Shown: piece after piece, positions 40,461 to 44,356 of the stretch
Numbering within the stretch: position 1 is the first letter of the stretch
How the letters are laid out: every line of letters begins with the position of its first letter
Assembly (NCBI GenBank): GCA_934097085.1
Contig: CAKONK010000013.1
Coordinates: 1-44,356 of the forward strand
Origin: an uncultured Bacilli bacterium
GTDB lineage: Bacteria > Bacillota_I > Bacilli_A > RF39 > UBA660
Direction of reading: 5' to 3'
DNA: 44,356 bases
Position numbers and translations under genes: made by a program
Notes under the pieces: generated by a model
The model's input: only the letters and a program-made list of their open reading frames with translations
What the model was told of the DNA's origin: nothing
The model's database searches: none

Positions 40461-42485
40461 ATGAAAAATAATAAAAGTGGAAAAATATTAAATGTTCTTC
40501 TTGGTATAATTGCATTTTTTGCTATTGTAGTAATTGTATTTTGGTTAATTTCTAAAAACAATGGTACATCAAATAATATAAATGAATTTAAAGATAATCT
40601 TACAAAAATGCAAGAAACTGCTAAAAAATATTTTGAGGATAAATTGCCTTCATCTATAGGCGATACAACAATTATTTATCTTGATGAATTAGTAGAAAAA
40701 GACATTTTAAAAGAAATGAAGTATGGTAAAACTAAATGTGATGGCGATTTATCATATATTTCCGCTACAAGAAGTGCAGATAATGAATATAAAGTTAAAA
40801 GTAATTTAGTATGTGGAAACAATTCAGATAATATTATTGAAAAAGTTTCTATTAAATCAGTAATCAAAGATGATAATGGTAAAACTACTGAAGTTGATAA
40901 CAACAATAATGATTACAAAGATAATGTTAAATCTTCTTGTGAATGTACAAGTACTACAACATGTACTATTTATGAAATCCCTACTGTATGTTCTATTAAA
41001 TATACTTATGAACATGTAAAATATTCAATTGGATGCCCTGAGGGATATAGATTAAATGGTAATGTTTGTGAAAAAGAAACTGGCGATTATAGACAAGCTA
41101 ACGAAAGCTATTCTGAAGAGCAAGTTAAAGTTGTAGACGCTAAAAAAAATGATGGTGGTTACCATAAAGTTTATACAGATTATATTGTAACTGGTGGTGT
41201 AACTACTAAATATTGTGAAAAAGGTACATTACAAGGTGACTACTGCTACGAATATACTCAAAAAATAACTGATACAAAAAATTATTGTCCTACTGGCTAT
41301 GTTAAAGAAGGTAATAAGTGTCGTAAATACACTGATTTAATATCTTCTTCTGAAGGATACTGCCCTGCTGGTTATGAAAAGAAAAATAATGCTTGTTATA
41401 AATATACTGATATTATTACTGAAACAGAAAGAACTTGTCCTTCAGGTTACACTTTAGAGGGAAATACTTGTTATAAATATACTGATCCTATTCCAACAAC
41501 TACAGGAAAGACTTGTCCATCTGGTTATACATTAAGTGGTAATACTTGTTATAAAACTACAAATCCTGAAAAAGTTTATGGTTCTTGGGGTAACCCAGTT
41601 AGTGAATACTCAACTACAAAATATGAAGCACCATATACTACTGACACAGAAAAGAAAGTTTTAATGGGTAAAAACACTATTGCTGGTATTACAACATACA
41701 ATTATGCAATTTATCGTAGAACTGTTTCTTATAAATGTTCTTCTGGAACATTACAAAATGGTAAATGTTATCATTACACTACTCCATCTGGAGGAACTAC
41801 TACTTATAAATGCCCATCAGGATATACACAAAGTGGTAATACTTGTTATAAAACTACGAGTCCTAGTACATCTACAGTAAGATATTGTCCTGCTGGTTAT
41901 ACACAAAGTGGTAATACTTGTTACATTAAAACTTCATTAAGTTATCGTGACGATAGTTACTGTCCATTTGGTTATATAAGAAATGGTAATACTTGTTACA
42001 AAGAAACTGATGTAATTACTGAAACAAAAACTTATTGTCCTACTGGATATACTGAACTTGAGGATAAATGTTATAAAACTACTCCAGCTAAAACAATTAC
42101 TACAGATAAAGTTTATTCTTGTCCTACCGGTTATACTAAAGAAGGTAACGGAGAAAATACTAAATGTTATAAATTAGTAAAAAGTGCAGATGAATACTAC
42201 TGTGAAAACGAAAAAGCAATTTTAAAAGGAAATTTATGTTACTATAAAGAAGAAAGTAAATTCTTAGGATACTATTGTCCATATGGATTTATACTTGATG
42301 GTCAAACATGTTACAAAACTTCTAAAGAAACAACTTCTCCTATCTGGTCTGATGTAAAATATATTTATTCAGAAAATGAATATGAACCTGGTTACCAAAG
42401 AACTGGTAAAGCAACTTATGTAAGAACTTGTGTTAGAGATGACGGAAGAAGTAATCCAAATCAAGATCCAAATACTATGAAATAA
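40461..42485 (+). CDS. Cys-rich repeat surface protein
   Basis: This 674-aa protein has an N-terminal hydrophobic helix (residues 10-31) and a pilin-like region (about 40-135) with the KCDGDLSYISATRSADNEYKVKS character of type IV pilin-like tails in related organisms. From about residue 185 onward are roughly 14 repeats of about 26-30 residues with the core C-P-x-G-Y-x-x-x-G-N-x-C-Y-K-x-T. Each has two cysteines spaced like small disulfide-linked EGF-like units. The repeats are extremely similar, so unequal crossing over is likely. Function is unknown; adhesion or a rigid surface stalk is plausible. It has a strong AAGGAGG ribosome binding site and no LPXTG motif. Confidence 0.8.
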   Translation: MKNNKSGKILNVLLGIIAFFAIVVIVFWLISKNNGTSNNINEFKDNLTKMQETAKKYFEDKLPSSIGDTTIIYLDELVEKDILKEMKYGKTKCDGDLSYISATRSADNEYKVKSNLVCGNNSDNIIEKVSIKSVIKDDNGKTTEVDNNNNDYKDNVKSSCECTSTTTCTIYEIPTVCSIKYTYEHVKYSIGCPEGYRLNGNVCEKETGDYRQANESYSEEQVKVVDAKKNDGGYHKVYTDYIVTGGVTTKYCEKGTLQGDYCYEYTQKITDTKNYCPTGYVKEGNKCRKYTDLISSSEGYCPAGYEKKNNACYKYTDIITETERTCPSGYTLEGNTCYKYTDPIPTTTGKTCPSGYTLSGNTCYKTTNPEKVYGSWGNPVSEYSTTKYEAPYTTDTEKKVLMGKNTIAGITTYNYAIYRRTVSYKCSSGTLQNGKCYHYTTPSGGTTTYKCPSGYTQSGNTCYKTTSPSTSTVRYCPAGYTQSGNTCYIKTSLSYRDDSYCPFGYIRNGNTCYKETDVITETKTYCPTGYTELEDKCYKTTPAKTITTDKVYSCPTGYTKEGNGENTKCYKLVKSADEYYCENEKAILKGNLCYYKEESKFLGYYCPYGFILDGQTCYKTSKETTSPIWSDVKYIYSENEYEPGYQRTGKATYVRTCVRDDGRSNPNQDPNTMK

Positions 42486-42503
42486 AACTCATAGTATTTT
42501 TTT
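42471..42503 (+). terminator. Terminator of the plus-strand pair
   Basis: AATACTATGA-8 nt-TCATAGTATT followed by T. It spans the stop codon of the Cys-rich protein gene. Confidence 0.8.
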
Positions 42504-42511
42504 ATTAACAT

Positions 42512-42545
42512 TAAAAAAAACATAGACAATCATCTATGTTTTTTT
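42512..42545. terminator. Bidirectional terminator between convergent genes
   Basis: AAAAAAACATAGA-CAATCA-TCTATGTTTTTTT: a 7-bp core stem with A and T runs, ending the minus-strand gene at 42547 and backing up the plus-strand terminator. Confidence 0.85.
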
Positions 42546-42546
42546 A

Positions 42547-44292
42547 CTAGCTTACAACATATACATCATTATATTTTCCACTTCCAAGTAACTTACTTTC
42601 AGAGGATAAACTCACTACGCCGCGGACGCCATCAAGGTAATTGACACTGCCACTGTACAGACCATCAACCATAGTGACCCCATTAGCATCACCACCGAAC
42701 ACACTAGGGGAGCCCACCCAATAGGAATCGCCAGTATACAAATAAAAACTGTTATTTATTTCTCTACCTGGTAATCCTGCAAAAGTTAATTCATCTGCTG
42801 TTATTAATCCTACTGGATAAGATAACTTACCATTACCCTTAGCTGTTGTTTTTGTAAACTTATCACTGGCTGCTGGACATTTGTAATCAGGTGAAACCGT
42901 ACCACTCAACACTCTTCCATATGCTCCATAATAGTATCGTGTTCCAGTAGAGTTCCAACTTGTTAATGTTGTGTATGCTTGTGAAGTATATGCAACTTCA
43001 GTTGTTGATGCTGTTCTATCATTACAATATATTTGATCTGTTATTTTTGTTCCTGTTTTATTTAAATTTGTATAGTTTGCATACCAATCTTCTAAATATG
43101 TTTTTATATCACTACTTTGACTTGTTCCATGTTGCTCACCAATTGTATACATATATCCTACATATTCTGCACTATCATAATTTTGATTAAATTTACTATT
43201 TCCTAATAAAGTATCAGTTGTTTTTATTACCTTTGTACTTTCTGTTGGTGGTGTTACCCCACTATAAATCATTCTTATTGAACCATCACCATTTACTCTA
43301 ATAATTCGCCAGTACATATCATCACCTTTTGAAGCTATCTTATAGCATTTTGCAAGGCCAGCGCAATTATCTACTAAAGTATAGTTCCAATTACCATCAG
43401 AAGTACAATATGTATCTTTTGTATACTTACCATATTTAACCCAGTTATTATCTACTGCTCCTCTGAAATAGTATGTTGTTCCTAAGTCATCCTCTGCTTT
43501 ATACATTCCTTTATCTGAGGCTGTAGTAGCTGTTGCAAAATCTGTTGATGTAAGAGTTGTCATACTTGCAGCCCCTCCATTATTTGCAAGTATTGTTTCA
43601 TAACCTTTTTTAACTGAAGAACCATCTTCTGAAGAACATCCTTTACTTATTGCATATATTTTACCTGTAAAGTTTTTTCCACCAAGTTGTGATTGACTTA
43701 CATCTAAATTATAATATCTTCCTGTTATTTTCCATCTTACTGATTGAGTACTTCCTAAACTTTGTATTGTTGCTCCCTCAACTAACTTATAATATTTATT
43801 TGTATTATCGTAATAACTTTGTATAATTGCGTGATCAAAATTTGTTTCTGTAGCAAAATGGTTATTTCCATTCATACCATTTACTTCTATAGTTATTTCT
43901 TTTGTAGCTCCACTTGTTTTAGTTGTTGTACCTTGTCCATAAACATTACTTCCTGCATCATATTCATAAACTATATCATATGTACATGTTGTAAGTAAAT
44001 TTGATGAACCTGTAAGAGTTACATCTAAAAATGCAGTATCCTCTTTTGCAGCGACAGTATTATTTGAGGCTGTAAAACTCATATTTGCTGCTGGTACTTG
44101 TAAATTAAGTTGTGTCGCATTTGATATAAATGTTGCATCACCTGGACTTGATGAATTAATATTTACTGCTACATTATTATTCAAATTTACATTAAATGTT
44201 CCAAAATATGCGAATGAAGCAACTCCTACAATTATTATTAATAATACTGATGCAAACACTGCTAGTGATTTTGTTATTTTACTTTTTTCCAT
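42547..44292 (-). CDS. Secreted/anchored surface protein with TasA-like N-terminus and shared C-terminal variable module (paralog of 11579-13363)
   Basis: This 581-aa protein has an N-terminal region (1-250) almost the same as that of the 11579 protein: same TasA/camelysin-like signal or anchor and stalk. The shared module follows: YYFRGAVDNNWVKYGKYTKD, DMYWRIIRVNGDGSIRMIYSG, YVGYMYTIGEQHGTSQSSDI, DQIYCNDRT, YPVGLITADELTFAG, SYWVGSP, and RGVVSLSSESKLLGSGKYNDVYVV. Between SYWVGSP and VRGVVSL (about 525-552) the protein is unique. The corresponding DNA (42620-42740) is clearly richer in G+C and poor in sense-strand A. An inverted-repeat arm of the type found upstream of the relatives begins at 44326. 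Role unknown; a surface receptor or adhesin is inferred. Confidence 0.8.
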   Translation of the reverse strand: MEKSKITKSLAVFASVLLIIIVGVASFAYFGTFNVNLNNNVAVNINSSSPGDATFISNATQLNLQVPAANMSFTASNNTVAAKEDTAFLDVTLTGSSNLLTTCTYDIVYEYDAGSNVYGQGTTTKTSGATKEITIEVNGMNGNNHFATETNFDHAIIQSYYDNTNKYYKLVEGATIQSLGSTQSVRWKITGRYYNLDVSQSQLGGKNFTGKIYAISKGCSSEDGSSVKKGYETILANNGGAASMTTLTSTDFATATTASDKGMYKAEDDLGTTYYFRGAVDNNWVKYGKYTKDTYCTSDGNWNYTLVDNCAGLAKCYKIASKGDDMYWRIIRVNGDGSIRMIYSGVTPPTESTKVIKTTDTLLGNSKFNQNYDSAEYVGYMYTIGEQHGTSQSSDIKTYLEDWYANYTNLNKTGTKITDQIYCNDRTASTTEVAYTSQAYTTLTSWNSTGTRYYYGAYGRVLSGTVSPDYKCPAASDKFTKTTAKGNGKLSYPVGLITADELTFAGLPGREINNSFYLYTGDSYWVGSPSVFGGDANGVTMVDGLYSGSVNYLDGVRGVVSLSSESKLLGSGKYNDVYVVS

Positions 44293-44324
44293 AATCTACT
44301 CCTATCCCTTATAAATACTGAGAT

Positions 44325-44356
44325 AAGTTTTCTTAAATTATACAGATATAAGAAAA
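44325..44356 (-). repeat. Proximal arm of inverted-repeat cassette, copy 3 (cut by the window end)
   Basis: CTTAAATTATACAGATATAAGAAAA at 44332-44356 is like the proximal arm of copies 1 and 2 and holds TATAAT on the minus strand upstream of the surface gene. The centre and distal arm lie outside the window. Confidence 0.6.

Noticed and set aside
40940..42330. Regularly repeated sequence suggesting a CRISPR array
   Set aside because: The repeats are in-frame coding repeats of the Cys-rich protein, of uneven length, with no conserved short direct repeat plus unique spacers, and no cas genes are present.
1..44356. Mollicutes-like recoding of TGA to Trp
   Set aside because: Conserved tryptophans (for example in WSHY and DIYWRII) are encoded by TGG, and no conserved protein is interrupted by TGA.

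Overview
The window is A+T-rich (roughly 70% or more), reads with the standard bacterial code (TGG encodes Trp, TGA is used as stop), and has strong Shine-Dalgarno sites. Its gene set is typical of Bacillota: polC plus dnaE, yqeG-yqeH, recD2, mtaB, and mraZ-rsmH-ftsL-ftsI. The combination of small genes, PolC, and a large family of secreted proteins sharing one C-terminal module suggests an uncultured, host-associated Bacillota/Bacilli lineage, perhaps an RF39-like gut organism. That placement is inference. Nearly everything lies on the minus strand. Plus-strand transcription is confined to a small peptide gene near 6.6 kb, three small RNAs near 23.6-24.1 kb, and two genes at 39-42.5 kb.

Layout: 1-566 is the end of an IS3-family element abutting recD2. 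590-4572 holds recD2, mtaB and a small membrane protein. 4640-8769 holds two secreted proteins with the shared module, a 50-aa hydrophobic peptide gene enclosed by inverted repeats with its own sense and antisense promoters (6.52-6.90 kb), and a putative Cys/His enzyme. 8930-11561 is rpsO-pnp with a clear promoter and terminators. 11579-16105 holds a third module protein, a BspA-like leucine-rich-repeat protein and an unknown. 16164-17735 holds an NrtR-type regulator, then an AbiE toxin-antitoxin locus whose toxin has lost its middle. 17793-21582 is the dcw cluster with 10-bp-spaced MraZ boxes. 21667-23461 holds rpmF, yceD and two unknowns. 23.5-24.78 kb holds a DUF3800 gene facing three tandem, separately promoted small RNAs. 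24872-35483 is a replication/repair operon: dnaE-polC-yqeG-yqeH-mutL. 35527-38040 is a decaying tandem array of YhcG/DUF1016 nuclease genes, each carrying a different DNA palindrome at the same place. 38175-38864 is a zincin-like protein. 39068-42485 is a plus-strand pair ending in a large Cys-rich repeat protein. 42547-44292 is a fourth module protein.

Four items deserve most attention. (1) The DUF3800 protein with a convergent array of structured small RNAs, two of them near-identical in a 58-nt core. (2) The 6.5-6.9 kb unit, which looks like a type I toxin-antitoxin module whose mRNA ends can pair. (3) The inverted-repeat cassettes upstream of the secreted module proteins, whose arms match within a copy but differ between copies, as expected of invertible or co-evolving elements. 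(4) The sequence-variable but position-conserved palindromes inside the YhcG copies. All functional assignments come from reading the sequence and remembered family features; no search was run.
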